DNA from: Hyphomicrobiales bacterium
GTDB lineage: Bacteria > Pseudomonadota > Alphaproteobacteria > Rhizobiales > Beijerinckiaceae
Direction: 5' to 3'
NCBI GenBank assembly: GCA_016716745.1
Contig: JADJVD010000015.1
Span: 117,536-181,535 of the forward strand
Length of the DNA stretch: 64,000 nucleotides
The translations under genes and the position numbers were made by a program. The notes beneath the pieces are model-generated. The model was not told where the DNA came from. It did not search any database and worked only from the letters and a program-made list of their open reading frames with translations. This document shows positions 46,173 to 57,338 of the stretch, piece after piece. How positions within the stretch are numbered: the first letter of the stretch is position 1; each line of letters opens with the position of its first letter.

Positions 46173-47494
46173 TCACAATCCGGCGACGCCATCGAGCCCC
46201 TGCGGGCGCGGGCCGCCGGTCGCCCAGTCGATCAGTTCGACGGTGTGGACGATCGGCGCGCCGAGGCCGGCCTCGAGTTGCGTCATGCAGCCGATGTTGC
46301 CGGCGGCGACGATCTGCGGCTTCGTGCGGGCGATGTTGGCCTGCTTGCGCGCCTTCAGCCGGCCCGCGATCTCGGGCTGCATGATGTTGTAGACGCCGGC
46401 CGAGCCGCAGCAGATGTGCCCTCCGGCACGTCCTTCACCTTGAAGCCGGCGGCGCGCAGCAATTGCTTGGGCGCGTCCGTGATCTTCTGGCCGTGCTGCA
46501 TCGAGCAGGCGGAATGATAGGCGACGACCTGCCCCGTCGGCCGCGACGGCGCGATGTCGAGCGTCGCCAGATATTCGCTCACGTCGCGCGCCAGCTCGCA
46601 GACGCGCCTGGCCTTGGCCGCATAGCGCGGATCCTCGCGCAGCATGAAGCCATAGTCCTTGACCGTGGTGCCGCAGCCCGACGCGGTGATGAGGATCGCG
46701 TCGACGCCGCCGTCCTCGATCACCATCGTCCAGGCGTCGACGTTCTGGCGCGCCTGGGCGAGCGCGCGCTCCTCGCGCCCCATGTGATGGACGAGCGCGC
46801 CGCAGCAGCCCTCGTCGAGCGCGATCACGACCTCGACGCCGAGGCGGTTCAACAGGCGGATCGTCGCCTCGTTGATCTGCGGCCGCAGCACCGGCTGGGC
46901 GCATCCGTTCATCAGGATGACGCGCCGCGCCGGCCGTTCGCTCGCCGGCGCCTTCCACACGCCCGGCTTCTCGGCGGGCGAGCGCGGCGCGAAGCGCGCC
47001 GGGGCGAGCGACAGCATGGCGGCGACGCGCGCGCCGACGACCGGCACGCGCGCCCAGATCGGCGCGAAGGGTTTGGCCATCGCGGCGCCGAGCAGCGAGA
47101 GGCGGAACAGCGCGCGGTTCGGCAGCACCGTCGCCAGCAGCGCGCGCATCGCGCGGTCGGCCAGCGAGCGCGTATGCGTCGCCTCGATATGGGCGCGCGC
47201 ATGGTCGACGAGATGCATGTAATGCACGCCGGAGGGGCACGTCGTCATGCAGGACAGGCAGGACAGGCAACGATCGACATGCTGCACGACCTCCGCGCTC
47301 GCGGGCCGGCCTTTCTCCAGCATGTCCTTGATCTGGTAGATGCGCCCGCGCGGCGAATCGAGCTCGTCGCCGAGCAGCAGATAGGTCGGGCAGGTGGCCG
47401 TGCAGAAGCCGCAATGCACGCAACTGCGCAGGATCTTCTCCGACTCGCGCATGTGCGGATCGGCGAGAGCGGCGAGCGAGAAATTGGTCTGCAT
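46173..47494 (-). CDS. glcF: Glycolate oxidase iron-sulfur subunit (one frameshift)
   Basis: About 440 aa. Two [4Fe-4S] ferredoxin motifs, CVHCGFCTATCP (about residue 26) and CLSCLSCMTTCP (about residue 75), precede two CCG domains with DEGCCGAL and ICCGSAGVYN. It passes electrons from GlcD/GlcE to the quinone pool or another acceptor. The start frame breaks near 46420-46424, after the codons for KVKDVPEG. The second frame continues correctly with HICCGSAGVYNIMQPEIAG to the stop at 46173, so one base is missing. It lies 20 nt after glcE. Confidence 0.94.
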
Positions 47495-47514
47495 GGCGTC
47501 GTCGTCTCAACTCG

Positions 47515-48711
47515 TCAGTGGCGCGCGACCATGCGGCCGGGATTGAACAGGCGATCGGGATCGAAGGCCTGTTTGAGGCTGGCGCCGAGCGCGGCGAGCG
47601 CGGCCGTCTGCGGCTGAAACACCTCCGTCGCCGCGCGCACGGCGTCAGGCGCGCGCATCAGCGTGGCGTGGCCGCCGCCGGCGAGCGCGCCGCGAATGAT
47701 CGATGCGCCGGCGTCGCCCGCCGCATCGCAGGCGAGCCAGACGAGACCGCCGCCCCAATCGTAGAACGCCTCGACGGACATGCACGCGCCGATCGCCGCG
47801 ACGAGCGCTGGGCTCCGCGAGGGCGCGGTCGAGACGCGCCACACCGCGCGCGCATCGGGCGCGGCGAAGGGGCGGGCGTCGCGGATGTCGCGCCACAGCG
47901 CGTCGGCCTCGGCGTCGTCGAGCCGCATCGCGCGGCCGAAGGGCGCCAGCAGCGTCGTCATCTGCGCAACGCGATAGCGGATCGACTCCTCGAAATTCTC
48001 CAGGCGCACCAGCGTGCGCGCCGGCGCGCCGCCGCGCGCGGGCAGATGCGCGCCGCCGCTCGCCTCGAAGGGCGAGCCGAGCGCGGCCGACAACGCCGCG
48101 ACGGCGCGCGCGTCGTCGAGGCCATCGAGCGCGAGGGTCGCGCCGGCCTGCGGCCTCGGCAGCAGCTTGAAGGCGACTTCGACGATCAGGCCGAGCGCGC
48201 CCATCGCGCCGCATTGCAGCTTGACGAGATCGAGACCAGTGACGTTCTTCATCACGCGCCCGCCCGACTTCACGATGTCGCCGCGGCCGTTGACGAAGCG
48301 CACGCCGACGAGGCTGTCGCGCACGCCGCCGGCCTGAATGCGGCGCGGGCCGGCGAGCGCGCTCGCCGTCACGCCGCCGATGGTCGGCTCGCCCGCCCCG
48401 CCCCAGAGCGGGCGCGGATCGAGCGGCTCGAAGGGCAGCATCTGCCCCTGCTCCGCCAGCGCGGCCTCGATCTCGGAAACCGTCGTGCCGGCGCGCGCGA
48501 CGATGGTCATCTCGGCCGGATTGTAGAGCGCGATGCCGGCGAGGTTGCGGGTCGAGAGCGTCGCGGCCGCCTGCGCGGGACGGCCGTATCCGGAGCGCGT
48601 TCCGCCGCCCTCGATGGCGAGCGGACCGCGCGCGGCGCGCACGATCTCCGCCGCCTCGGCCTCGCTGCGCGGGGCGTGAACCGTCACGGGCGTTGCGAGG
48701 GCGAGGCTCAC
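47515..48711 (-). CDS. glcE: Glycolate oxidase FAD-binding subunit
   Basis: 398 aa from a GTG at 48711, overlapping the glcD stop (GTGA). This is a FAD-binding type 4 (PCMH) domain: GPLAIEGGGTRSGYGRP, NPAEMTIVARAGTTVSEIEA, GGVTASALAGPRRIQAGGVR and GGRVMKNVTGLDLVKLQCGA. It shows the shortened GlcE form rather than full GlcD length. With GlcD and GlcF it oxidises glycolate to glyoxylate at the inner membrane. The start codon is a decision between GTG and any later start; coupling favours this GTG. Confidence 0.93.
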   Translation of the reverse strand: MSLALATPVTVHAPRSEAEAAEIVRAARGPLAIEGGGTRSGYGRPAQAAATLSTRNLAGIALYNPAEMTIVARAGTTVSEIEAALAEQGQMLPFEPLDPRPLWGGAGEPTIGGVTASALAGPRRIQAGGVRDSLVGVRFVNGRGDIVKSGGRVMKNVTGLDLVKLQCGAMGALGLIVEVAFKLLPRPQAGATLALDGLDDARAVAALSAALGSPFEASGGAHLPARGGAPARTLVRLENFEESIRYRVAQMTTLLAPFGRAMRLDDAEADALWRDIRDARPFAAPDARAVWRVSTAPSRSPALVAAIGACMSVEAFYDWGGGLVWLACDAAGDAGASIIRGALAGGGHATLMRAPDAVRAATEVFQPQTAALAALGASLKQAFDPDRLFNPGRMVARH

Positions 48712-50147
48712 GCGGCGTCCCTCCCCTCGAGCGGAAACACCTTTGCGGGATTGAGCAGCCATTGCGGATCGAAGGCGGCGCGCACGCGCAATTGCTGGGC
48801 AAGATCCTCGGCGTTGAACTGATGCGTCATCAGATCGCGCTTTTCGATGCCGACGCCATGCTCGCCGGTGAGGCACCCGCCGGCGTCCACGCACAGGCGC
48901 AGGATGTCGGCGCCCGCCGCCTCGGCCTTCGCCTGCTCGGCCGGATCGTTGACGTTGTAGAGAATCAGCGGATGCATGTTGCCGTCGCCGGCGTGGAACA
49001 CGTTGGCGACGCGCAGCCCGTACGACGCGACGATCTCGCCGGTGCGCTTGAGCACATAGGGCAGTTGCCCCGTCGGCACCGTGCCGTCCATGCAGATGTA
49101 GTCGGCGACGCGCCCCGTCGCGCCGAAGGCGGATTTGCGGCCTTTCCAGATTGCCGCCGTCTCCATCGCCGATTTCGATTCCTTGATCACCTGCACGCCA
49201 TGCGCGCGGGCGATCTCGACGATGCGCGCGAGCTGCGACTCGATCTCCTCGTCCGACCCTTCCACCTCGACGATCAGCAGGGCCTCTACGTCGAGCGGAT
49301 AGCCCGCCTTGGCGAAGGCCTCGCAGATCTCGATGGCCGGCTTGTCCATGAACTCCATCGCCACCGGGATGAGGCCCGCGCCGATGATGGCGGCGACGCA
49401 TTCCCCCGCCGCCTCGCTCGAGCCGAAGCCGAACAGGACGGGCCGCGCGCCCTCGGCCGCGCGCAGGATGCGCAGCGTCGCCTCGGTGACGACGCCAAGC
49501 TGCCCCTCCGAACCGACGACGAGGCCGAGCAGATCGAGCCCGCCGGCGTCGAGAAAGTCGCCGCCGATGTCGACGACGGTTCCGTCGATGAGGACCATCT
49601 TGACGCCGAGCACGTTGTTGGTGGTCACGCCGTATTTCAGGCAATGCGCGCCGCCGGAATTCATCGCGATGTTGCCGGCGATGGTGCAGGCGAGCTGCGA
49701 GGACGGATCGGGCGCGTAGAAGAAGCCCTTCTCGGCGACCGCGGCGGTGACGGCCAGATTGGTCACGCCCGCCTCGACCCGGATGACGCGATCCTCGAAG
49801 TTCACGTCGAGGATGCGCGCCATCTTCGTCACGCCGAGGACGATGGCGTCCTCCTGCGGAATGGCGCCGCCGGCGAGCGAGGTGCCGGCGCCGCGCGCCA
49901 CCACCTTCACGCCCTCGGCGTGGCAGAAGCGCAGCACGGCGGCGACCTCCTCCGTCGAGCGCGGCAGGCAGACGGCGAGCGGCATGCGCCGATAGGCGGT
50001 GAGCGCGTCCGTCTCGTAGGCGCGCCGCTCGTCCTCGCTCGTGACGAGGCACTCGGCCGGCAGCAGCGCGGCGAGCCCGGCGAGAATGGCGTCGCGCCGG
50101 CCCATGATGCGCGGATCGGGCGCGGGAAAGGCGATCTCTGTCATCAT
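48708..50147 (-). CDS. glcD: Glycolate oxidase subunit GlcD (FAD-linked)
   Basis: 479 aa. The FAD-binding domain has VVARGAGTSLAGGAIPQ, EAGVTNLAVTAAVAEKG, SSQLACTIAGNIAMNSGGAH and GSEGQLGVVTEATL, and the C-terminal cap domain ends LTGEHGVGIEKRDLMTHQF. It is the catalytic glycolate (or D-lactate) dehydrogenase subunit. The start may be ATG 50147 or 50144. It heads the glcDEF operon, 57 nt downstream of the gntR gene on the same strand, so the three may be co-transcribed with the regulator. Confidence 0.95.
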   Translation of the reverse strand: MMTEIAFPAPDPRIMGRRDAILAGLAALLPAECLVTSEDERRAYETDALTAYRRMPLAVCLPRSTEEVAAVLRFCHAEGVKVVARGAGTSLAGGAIPQEDAIVLGVTKMARILDVNFEDRVIRVEAGVTNLAVTAAVAEKGFFYAPDPSSQLACTIAGNIAMNSGGAHCLKYGVTTNNVLGVKMVLIDGTVVDIGGDFLDAGGLDLLGLVVGSEGQLGVVTEATLRILRAAEGARPVLFGFGSSEAAGECVAAIIGAGLIPVAMEFMDKPAIEICEAFAKAGYPLDVEALLIVEVEGSDEEIESQLARIVEIARAHGVQVIKESKSAMETAAIWKGRKSAFGATGRVADYICMDGTVPTGQLPYVLKRTGEIVASYGLRVANVFHAGDGNMHPLILYNVNDPAEQAKAEAAGADILRLCVDAGGCLTGEHGVGIEKRDLMTHQFNAEDLAQQLRVRAAFDPQWLLNPAKVFPLEGRDAA

Positions 50148-50204
50148 GGTCCTCCCAAGGTCTGCGAGCGCAAGCCTAGCGCAGGGGCGCGGCCGTGGCG
50201 ACGC

Positions 50205-51029
50205 TCATCCCGCCACCAGATCGACGCGGTTCAACCGTTGCAGCGACGTCGCAAGGCGATGCTCGTCGCGGCGCAGCGCCTCCACCGTCTCGAACACGAA
50301 GGCGATGTGCGCAGAGGCGGCGGCCGCGGCCCGGCGCGCGTCTCCAGCCAGGATCGCCTCGGCGATGGCGAGGTGCTGCTCCAGCAGCTTCTCGCGCGCG
50401 CCGGCGCGGCGGAAGAGCTGGTCGCGATTGTAGAAGATGTTGTTGCGCAGCAGCTCGCTCAAGACGCGCATGACGTGCAGCACGACGAGATTGTGCGCCG
50501 CCTCGTAGATCGCCAGATGCAGATCGACGTCGAGCGCGGCCTCGCGCGCGGCGTCGTCGGCGCGGTGGGCGTCCTTCATGCGCTTGACGACGTCGGCGAT
50601 GGCGCGGCGGTCGAGATCGGTGGCGCGCTCGGCGGCCAGGCGCGCCGCCTCCGCCTCCAGCGCCCGGCGAAACTCGAAATAGTCGGCGGCGACGCGCGGC
50701 TTGTCGGCGAAGAGCTCGGCGAGAGGCTCGGAGAAGGGCGCGAGATACTGCGCCACGCGCGCGCCATCGCGGCCGAGCACGAGCAGACCGCGCTCGGCGA
50801 GGCGCGCCATCGCGTCGCGCAGGGTGGGGCGCGAGACGCCGAGCTTTTCGGCCAGATCGCGCTCGGCGGCGAGCTTCTCGCCGGGACGCAGCACGCCCTG
50901 CACCAGCATCTGCTCGAGATGGGCGGCGACGGCGTCCGCCGCGCGCTGGGTCTCGATGCGCGCCGGGGCGACGCGGCTTTGGCTCGGCGGCTTGAGGTTC
51001 GGCGGCTTGAGGTTCGGTGACTTTGCCAT
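50205..51029 (-). CDS. GntR/FadR-type regulator of the glycolate/lactate divergon
   Basis: 274 aa. A short repeat at the N-terminus (PNLKPPNLKPP) precedes a winged HTH (EQMLVQGVLRPGEKLAAERD, EKLGVSRPTLRDAMARLAER). The FCD effector domain follows, with DFEFRRALE-type metal-ligand helices (YFEFRRALEAEAARL, DVDLHLAIYEAAHN). Relatives are LldR/GlcC/PdhR that respond to lactate, glycolate or pyruvate. It sits between the divergent glc and lut operons and probably controls both from the operator at 51031-51066. Confidence 0.9.
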   Translation of the reverse strand: MAKSPNLKPPNLKPPSQSRVAPARIETQRAADAVAAHLEQMLVQGVLRPGEKLAAERDLAEKLGVSRPTLRDAMARLAERGLLVLGRDGARVAQYLAPFSEPLAELFADKPRVAADYFEFRRALEAEAARLAAERATDLDRRAIADVVKRMKDAHRADDAAREAALDVDLHLAIYEAAHNLVVLHVMRVLSELLRNNIFYNRDQLFRRAGAREKLLEQHLAIAEAILAGDARRAAAAASAHIAFVFETVEALRRDEHRLATSLQRLNRVDLVAG

Positions 51030-51030
51030 G

Positions 51031-51066
51031 TTGACATATTGGTAAAATAATCTAACCAGTCAAGCG
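51031..51066. promoter_or_regulatory. Divergent promoter/operator for gntR-glc and lut
   Basis: An AT-rich island contains ATTGGTAAAA and CTAACCAGT, a TGGT/ACCA inverted pair with a 10-nt spacer, like FadR-family half-sites. On the minus strand TTGACT (51064-51059) is 17 nt from AATATG, a possible promoter for gntR. On the plus strand TTGACA (51031-51036) heads toward lutA. Confidence 0.5.
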
Positions 51067-51164
51067 CCGCGATGGCCCGCCGGGCCGCGGCGGTTGACCG
51101 CGCCACGGGCGGCGGCCAACCTGACGCGACGCGCCCGAAGCGGCGCCGGGAGGACGAAGCCGGG

Positions 51165-51959
51165 ATGGAGACGACCGCCGCAGCCCCCAGACCGCGCCCG
51201 CGCGTCGGCCTGTTCGCCACCTGCCTCGTCGATCTGATGCGGCCGTCGATCGGCTTCGCGGCGGCGAAGCTGATCGAGGCGGCGGGCTGCGAGGTCGTCG
51301 TGCCGAGCCAGACCTGCTGCGGCCAGCCCGCCTTCAATTCGGGCGACCGGGCCACCGCGAAGGCGCTCGCCGAACAGGCGATGCGCGAATTCCGCGACTG
51401 CGATTATGTCGTCATCCCCTCCGGCTCGTGCGGCGGCATGATGGCGAAACACTATCCGGAACTGTTCGCCGACGACCCCAATATGGCGCCGCTCGCCAAC
51501 GCCTTCGCGGCGAAGTGCCACGAACTCGTGAGTTTCCTGGTCGACGTGCGCGGCATGAAGCAGGTGACGGCGCGCTGCCCGCAGCGGGCGACCTATCACG
51601 ATTCCTGCTCGGGCCTGCGCGAACTCGGCGTCAAGCGCCAGCCGCGCGACCTGCTCGCCAGCGTCGAGGGGCTGACGCTGGTCGAGATGCGCGACAGCGA
51701 GACCTGCTGCGGCTTCGGCGGCATGTTCGCGGTGAAGTATGGCGAGATTTCCGACCAGATCGTCACGCAGAAGGCGACGACCATCGAGGAGACGGGCGCG
51801 GACCTCCTGCTCGCCGGCGATCTCGGCTGCCTGATGAACATGGCGGGCAAGCTCTCGCGCATGGGCAAGAGCGTCGACGCGCGGCATGTGGCCGAAGTGC
51901 TGGCCGACATGCTGGAGGCGCCGCCGATCGGCGCGCCGCAGCCGAAGAACGGGGCCTGA
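51165..51959 (+). CDS. lutA: L-lactate utilisation protein LutA (Fe-S oxidoreductase)
   Basis: 264 aa from ATG 51165, GGGAGG upstream. Two CCG domains: VVPSQTCCGQPAFNSGDRA (about residue 45) and RDSETCCGFGGMFAVKYG (about residue 185). The N-terminus VGLFATCLVDLMRPSIGF is typical. LutA, LutB and LutC together oxidise L-lactate to pyruvate. An earlier ATG at 51072 would add 31 low-complexity residues. First gene of lutABC, opposite the gntR/glc operon. Confidence 0.93.
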   Translation: METTAAAPRPRPRVGLFATCLVDLMRPSIGFAAAKLIEAAGCEVVVPSQTCCGQPAFNSGDRATAKALAEQAMREFRDCDYVVIPSGSCGGMMAKHYPELFADDPNMAPLANAFAAKCHELVSFLVDVRGMKQVTARCPQRATYHDSCSGLRELGVKRQPRDLLASVEGLTLVEMRDSETCCGFGGMFAVKYGEISDQIVTQKATTIEETGADLLLAGDLGCLMNMAGKLSRMGKSVDARHVAEVLADMLEAPPIGAPQPKNGA

Positions 51960-51962
51960 GCC

Positions 51963-53386
<1,424 letters not shown>

Positions 53387-53390
<4 letters not shown>

Positions 53391-54057
53391 ACGCCCGCGA
53401 CGACATTTTCGCCAACATCCGCCGCTCGCTCGGCGCGACGGGGGGCGAGGCGACGCGACGGGGCGTTGCGGGCGACCGCGTGGCGCGACCGCCGGTCGGC
53501 GTGATTCCGGAGATCGCGCGGCGCGAGGGCGCGGCGCGTCTCGCGCTGTTCCAGGAGAAGGCGGAGGCGGCGGCCGCCACCGTCTCCATCGTGCGCAACG
53601 ATTGGGAGGTTCCCGGCGAGGTCGCCCGTTATCTCAGCGGCCACAACCTGCCCGCGACCCTCAGAATCGGCGCCGACGCGCGGCTCGCCGCCATGCCGTG
53701 GCGCGAGACCGCGCTCGAGCTGACGCGCGGCGCCTCCGACGGACATGACCTCAACGCCGCCTCCTTCGCGCTGGCGGGCGTCGCCGAGACAGGCACTGTC
53801 GCGCTGGCGGCCGGCGCGGAGAACCCGACGACGCTCAACTTTCTGCCCGACAACCACATCGTGGTGGTGGCGGCCGGCGACGTCGTCGGCGACATGGAGA
53901 GCGTCTGGGCGCGGTTGAGGGTGTTGTTCGGCAAGGGAAAAATGCCGCGCGCTCAACCTCGTCACGGGGGCCGTCGCGATCGGCCGACATCGAGCAGACG
54001 CTGCTGCTCGGCGCGCACGGGCCGCGCCGGCTGCACATCGTCGTGATCGCGAGTTGA
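53387..54057 (+). CDS. lutC: L-lactate utilisation protein LutC (C-terminal indels)
   Basis: About 223 aa. The LUD domain begins RDDIFANIRRSLGATGG and contains ALAGVAETGTVALAAGAENP and TLNFLPDNHIVVVAAGDVVG. After KMPRA the frame turns to Arg-rich nonsense (stop 54046). In other frames the expected ending follows (LNLVTG, then PSRSADIEQTLLLGAHGPRR and LHIVVIAS, stop 54057). About two bases are missing near 53953 and one is extra in the G-run near 53970. LutC is the third subunit of the lactate-oxidising complex. Confidence 0.92.
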
Positions 54058-54076
54058 TCGCCGCGCCCGCGCCGCA

Positions 54077-54092
54077 TTAAAGGTTTCTTACC
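54077..54092 (+). promoter_or_regulatory. Candidate CtrA-binding site upstream of the third L,D-transpeptidase
   Basis: TTAA-N7-TTACC matches the CtrA consensus TTAA-N7-TTAAC at eight of nine defined positions. It lies 52-67 nt upstream of the ATG at 54144. A second, similar site precedes the YkuD gene at 43071. Confidence 0.4.
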
Positions 54093-54143
54093 GAGGTTAT
54101 GGTTAAGGCTTTCGATCGGCCGGATTCGGCCCGGGGTTTCACG

Positions 54144-55621
54144 ATGCCGCATTTTCGTACCGCGACCGGGCTCGCCCTCGTTCTCGGCCTGGCGTTCGGC
54201 GCCGGCGCCGCATTCGCCCAGGCGCAGACCATTCCTGGCGCCGTCGCGCCGGCGCCCACGCTCGCGCCTCCGCCCGTCGCCGCGCCTCCGGCCGTTCCGG
54301 CCGCGCCGAAGCCCGCCGCCCCGCGCCCGGCCGCGCAGGCCGCGCCAGCCGCCCCCGGCCCGGCGCCTGCGGCTGCAGCCCCCGCCGCGCCTGCGGCCGA
54401 CGCCGCGGCGCCCGCAGCAGGCGAGCCGGCGCCCGCCCCGGCCGCCACGCCGCCGCCGCCGAAGGTCGCCAAGAAGAAGGCGCCTCCGCCGCCCCCGCGC
54501 GAGACCGAACTCGCCAACAATCCGCAGCCGAGCTACGGGCCGGAGACGTTCTTCACCACCGCCAAGGCCTCCGAACGCTACGCCGCCATCGCCGACGCCG
54601 GCGGCTGGCCGGTCGTCACGGCGCTGGCGCCGGGCGCCAAGGGGCAAGGCGGTCGAGACGCTGCGCCAGCGCCTCGCGCTCGAGGGCGACCTCGACGCCG
54701 GCAAGGCGACGGGCGAGGCCTACGACGCCGACGTGAAGGCGGCCGTGCAGCAGTTTCAGCTTCGCCACGGGCTGCGGCGCAACGGCGTCGTCTCGGGCGC
54801 GACGCTGAAGGCGATGAACGTGCCGGCGGCGCAACGCTTCCGCCAGCTCGCCTCCAGCGCGCAACGGCTCGCCGGCTACGCCTTCGGCTTCGGCGACCGC
54901 TACGTCGTCGTCAACATCCCCTCCGCCTCGGTGGAGGCCGTGTCGGGCGGGCAGGTCGCGCGCCGCTACGTCGCGGTCGTCGGCGACGTGAAGCACCCTC
55001 GCCGGAAGTCGAGGCGCGCATCGGCGCTGTGAACCTCAACCCGACCTGGACGGTGCCGACCTCGATCATCAAGAACGAGATCATTCCGAAGATGCGGAAG
55101 GATCCGGGCTATCTCTCGCGCGCCAAGATTCGCGTGCTGGACGGCTCGGGCAATGTCGTCGACGCGGCGCATGTGAACTGGTCGACGGAGCACGCGACCA
55201 ATTTCACGCTGCGGCAGGATTCCGGCGCCGGCAACTCGCTCGGCTCGATCCGCATCGCGATGCCGAACAAGCACGCCGTCTACATGCACGACACGCCCTC
55301 GAAGCGATTCTTCGGCATGGACTATCGTTTCCACTCGCATGGCTGCGTGCGCGTCGAGGGCGTTTACGATTTCGCCCAGTGGGTGCTCGAGGGCACGCGC
55401 GGCGCGCCGAACGGGCAGTGGGACAAGGCGGCGATCACCGCGCGCATCGCCACCGGCGCGCGCGAGGACATTCGCGTGCCGCAGGCGATCCCGGTCGCGT
55501 GGGTGTATCTGACCGGCTGGTCGACGCCGGACGGGGCGGCGCATTTCCGCAACGACGTCTACGGGCTCGACAGCATCGGCTCGCCGCCGGCGCGCCCGCC
55601 GAGAAGGTGGCGACGCGCTGA
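54144..55621 (+). CDS. L,D-transpeptidase with peptidoglycan-binding domain, YcbB-like (three frameshifts)
   Basis: About 490 aa. A signal peptide (TGLALVLGLAFGAGAAFAQ) and a long Ala/Pro segment precede a peptidoglycan-binding-like domain (YDADVKAAVQQFQLRHGLRR) and the catalytic YkuD domain. That domain shows NLNPTWTVPTSIIKNEI, KHAVYMHDTPSKRFF and the active-site RFHSHGCVRVEGVYDFAQ. The frame changes near 54647 (extra base), 54998 (missing base) and 55592 (missing base); stop 55621. An earlier ATG at 54099 is possible. LdtD/YcbB-like enzymes make 3-3 crosslinks. Confidence 0.88.
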
Positions 55622-56375
55622 GCGCGACAGGGAACGACGCAGCGCCCGCGATCGAGGTCGACGGCCCCGTCAAGCGATATGGCGAGACGGTCGCGGTGGC
55701 GGGCGTCTCCTTCCAGCGTCGCCGCGGGCTCGGTGACAGGGCTGCTCGGCGGCAACGGCGCCGGCAAGACGACCACCATCGGCATGATCATGGGGCTGGT
55801 GCTGCCGAGCGCGGGCGCGGCGCGCGTGCTCGGCGCCGACATGGCGCGCCACCGCCACCGCGCGCTCGGGCGCATGAACTTCCAGAGCCCTTACGTCGAC
55901 ATGCCGCACCGCCTCACCGTGCGGCAGAATCTCGACGTGTTCGCGCGGCTCTACGGCGTCGCCGACGCGAAGGGGCGCGTCGCGCGCCTCGCCGACGAGC
56001 TGGCGCTCGGCGAATTTCTCGACCGCCCCTCGGGCAAGCTCTCGGCCGGGCAGAAGACGCGCGTCGCGCTCGCCAGCGCTGATCAACGAGCCGGACGTGC
56101 TGCTGCTCGACGAGCCGACCGCCTCGCTCGATCCCGACAGCGCCGACTGGGCGCGCGGGCGGCTCGAGGCCTACCGGCGCGCGCGCGGCGCGACGATCCT
56201 GCTCGCCTCGCACAACATGAGCGAGGTGGAGCGGCTGTGCGACCGCGTCATCATGATGAAGCAGGGCCGCGTGGTGGACGACGCGCCGCCGCAGGCGCTG
56301 CTGGCGCGCTACGGCCGAGCCAATCTCGAGGACGTGTTTCTCGACATCGCGCGCGGACGCGGGAGCGCGGCGTGA
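55618..56375 (+). CDS. ABC-2 exporter ATPase (two frameshifts)
   Basis: About 250 aa. Walker A GNGAGKTTTIGMIM, signature-like SAGQKTRVALA, Walker B VLLLDEPTASLDPDSADW and the H-loop ILLASHNMSEV are present. The N-terminal strand reads PAIEVDGPVKRYGETVAVAG in one frame. An extra base near 55713 and a missing base near 56078 shift it. The start is unclear: a CTG codon overlapping the upstream TGA (CTGA) may be a misread GTG or ATG. It pairs with the overlapping permease. Confidence 0.85.
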
Positions 56376-57199
56376 GCGCGGACGGCTTTTCCCTTACGCG
56401 CGTCGCGGCGATGATGCGGCGCTATCTCTATCTGTTGCGTTCCTCCTGGCCGCGCCTGCTCGAACTCGTCTACTGGCCGACGGTGCAACTGCTGACCTGG
56501 GGCTTCCTGCAAAGTTTCATCACGCAATCGGCTGCGGCCGGCGGCGTCGCGGCGGGGCGCGTCGGCATGGCGGCGGGCACGTTCATCGGCGCGATGCTGC
56601 TGTGGGAGATCCTGTTTCGCGGCCAGCTCGGCTTCTCGGTGTCCTTTCTCGAGGAGATGTGGTCGCGCAACATCGGCAACCTGATGATGAGCCCGCTGCG
56701 GCCGAGCGAATTCGTCGTCGCGCTGATGGCGATGAGCGTGCTGCGGCTCCTCGTCGGGCTCGTGCCGGTGACGGGGCTGGCGGCGCTGTTCTTCGGCTAC
56801 AATTTCTGGAGCCTCGGCGTCGCGATCCCGATCTTCTTCGCCAATCTCATCCTGACGAGCTGGGCGGTGGGGCTCGTCGTCTCGGGTCTGATCCTGCGCA
56901 ATGGCATGGGGGCGGAGAGCATCGCCTGGACGCTGCTGTTCCTGATGATGCCGCTCGCCTGCGTCTACTATCCGGTCGCGACGCTGCCCGGCTTTCTGCA
57001 GCCGCTCGCCTGGGTCTTGCCGCCGACCTATGTGTTCGAGGGCATGCGCGCGGCGGCGCTGGAGGGCGTCCTGCGCGCCGATCTGATGGCGTGGGCGCTG
57101 GCTCTCAACGCCGTTTACCTTGTCGCCGCGGCGACCGGCCTTCGTCTGCTGCTCGACCCGGCGCGCGCCGCCGGCTCGCTGTTGCAGACCGGCGAATAG
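56372..57199 (+). CDS. ABC-2 type transporter permease
   Basis: 275 aa from a GTG overlapping the ATPase stop (GTGA). Six hydrophobic segments, beginning RLLELVYWPTVQLLTWGF, with FLEEMWSRNIGNLMMSPLRP typical of the ABC-2/NodJ-like permease family and the late YYPVATLPGFLQPLAWVLPP. It exports an unknown substrate (polysaccharide, lipid or drug). No frameshift is seen in this gene, although its neighbours are damaged. Confidence 0.88.
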   Translation: MSADGFSLTRVAAMMRRYLYLLRSSWPRLLELVYWPTVQLLTWGFLQSFITQSAAAGGVAAGRVGMAAGTFIGAMLLWEILFRGQLGFSVSFLEEMWSRNIGNLMMSPLRPSEFVVALMAMSVLRLLVGLVPVTGLAALFFGYNFWSLGVAIPIFFANLILTSWAVGLVVSGLILRNGMGAESIAWTLLFLMMPLACVYYPVATLPGFLQPLAWVLPPTYVFEGMRAAALEGVLRADLMAWALALNAVYLVAAATGLRLLLDPARAAGSLLQTGE

Positions 57200-57338
57200 G
57201 CCCCTTGCAACCGCGCAACAGCCGCCGCGTATCGACTTTCGCGCGATTGAACTCGGTTTGCGGGGAGCCGCTAACGTCCGCCGCCGCGCTGATATTTTCG
57301 GCAGCCATGCCGCCAGAAGCGGCGCAGGAGCGAGCGAG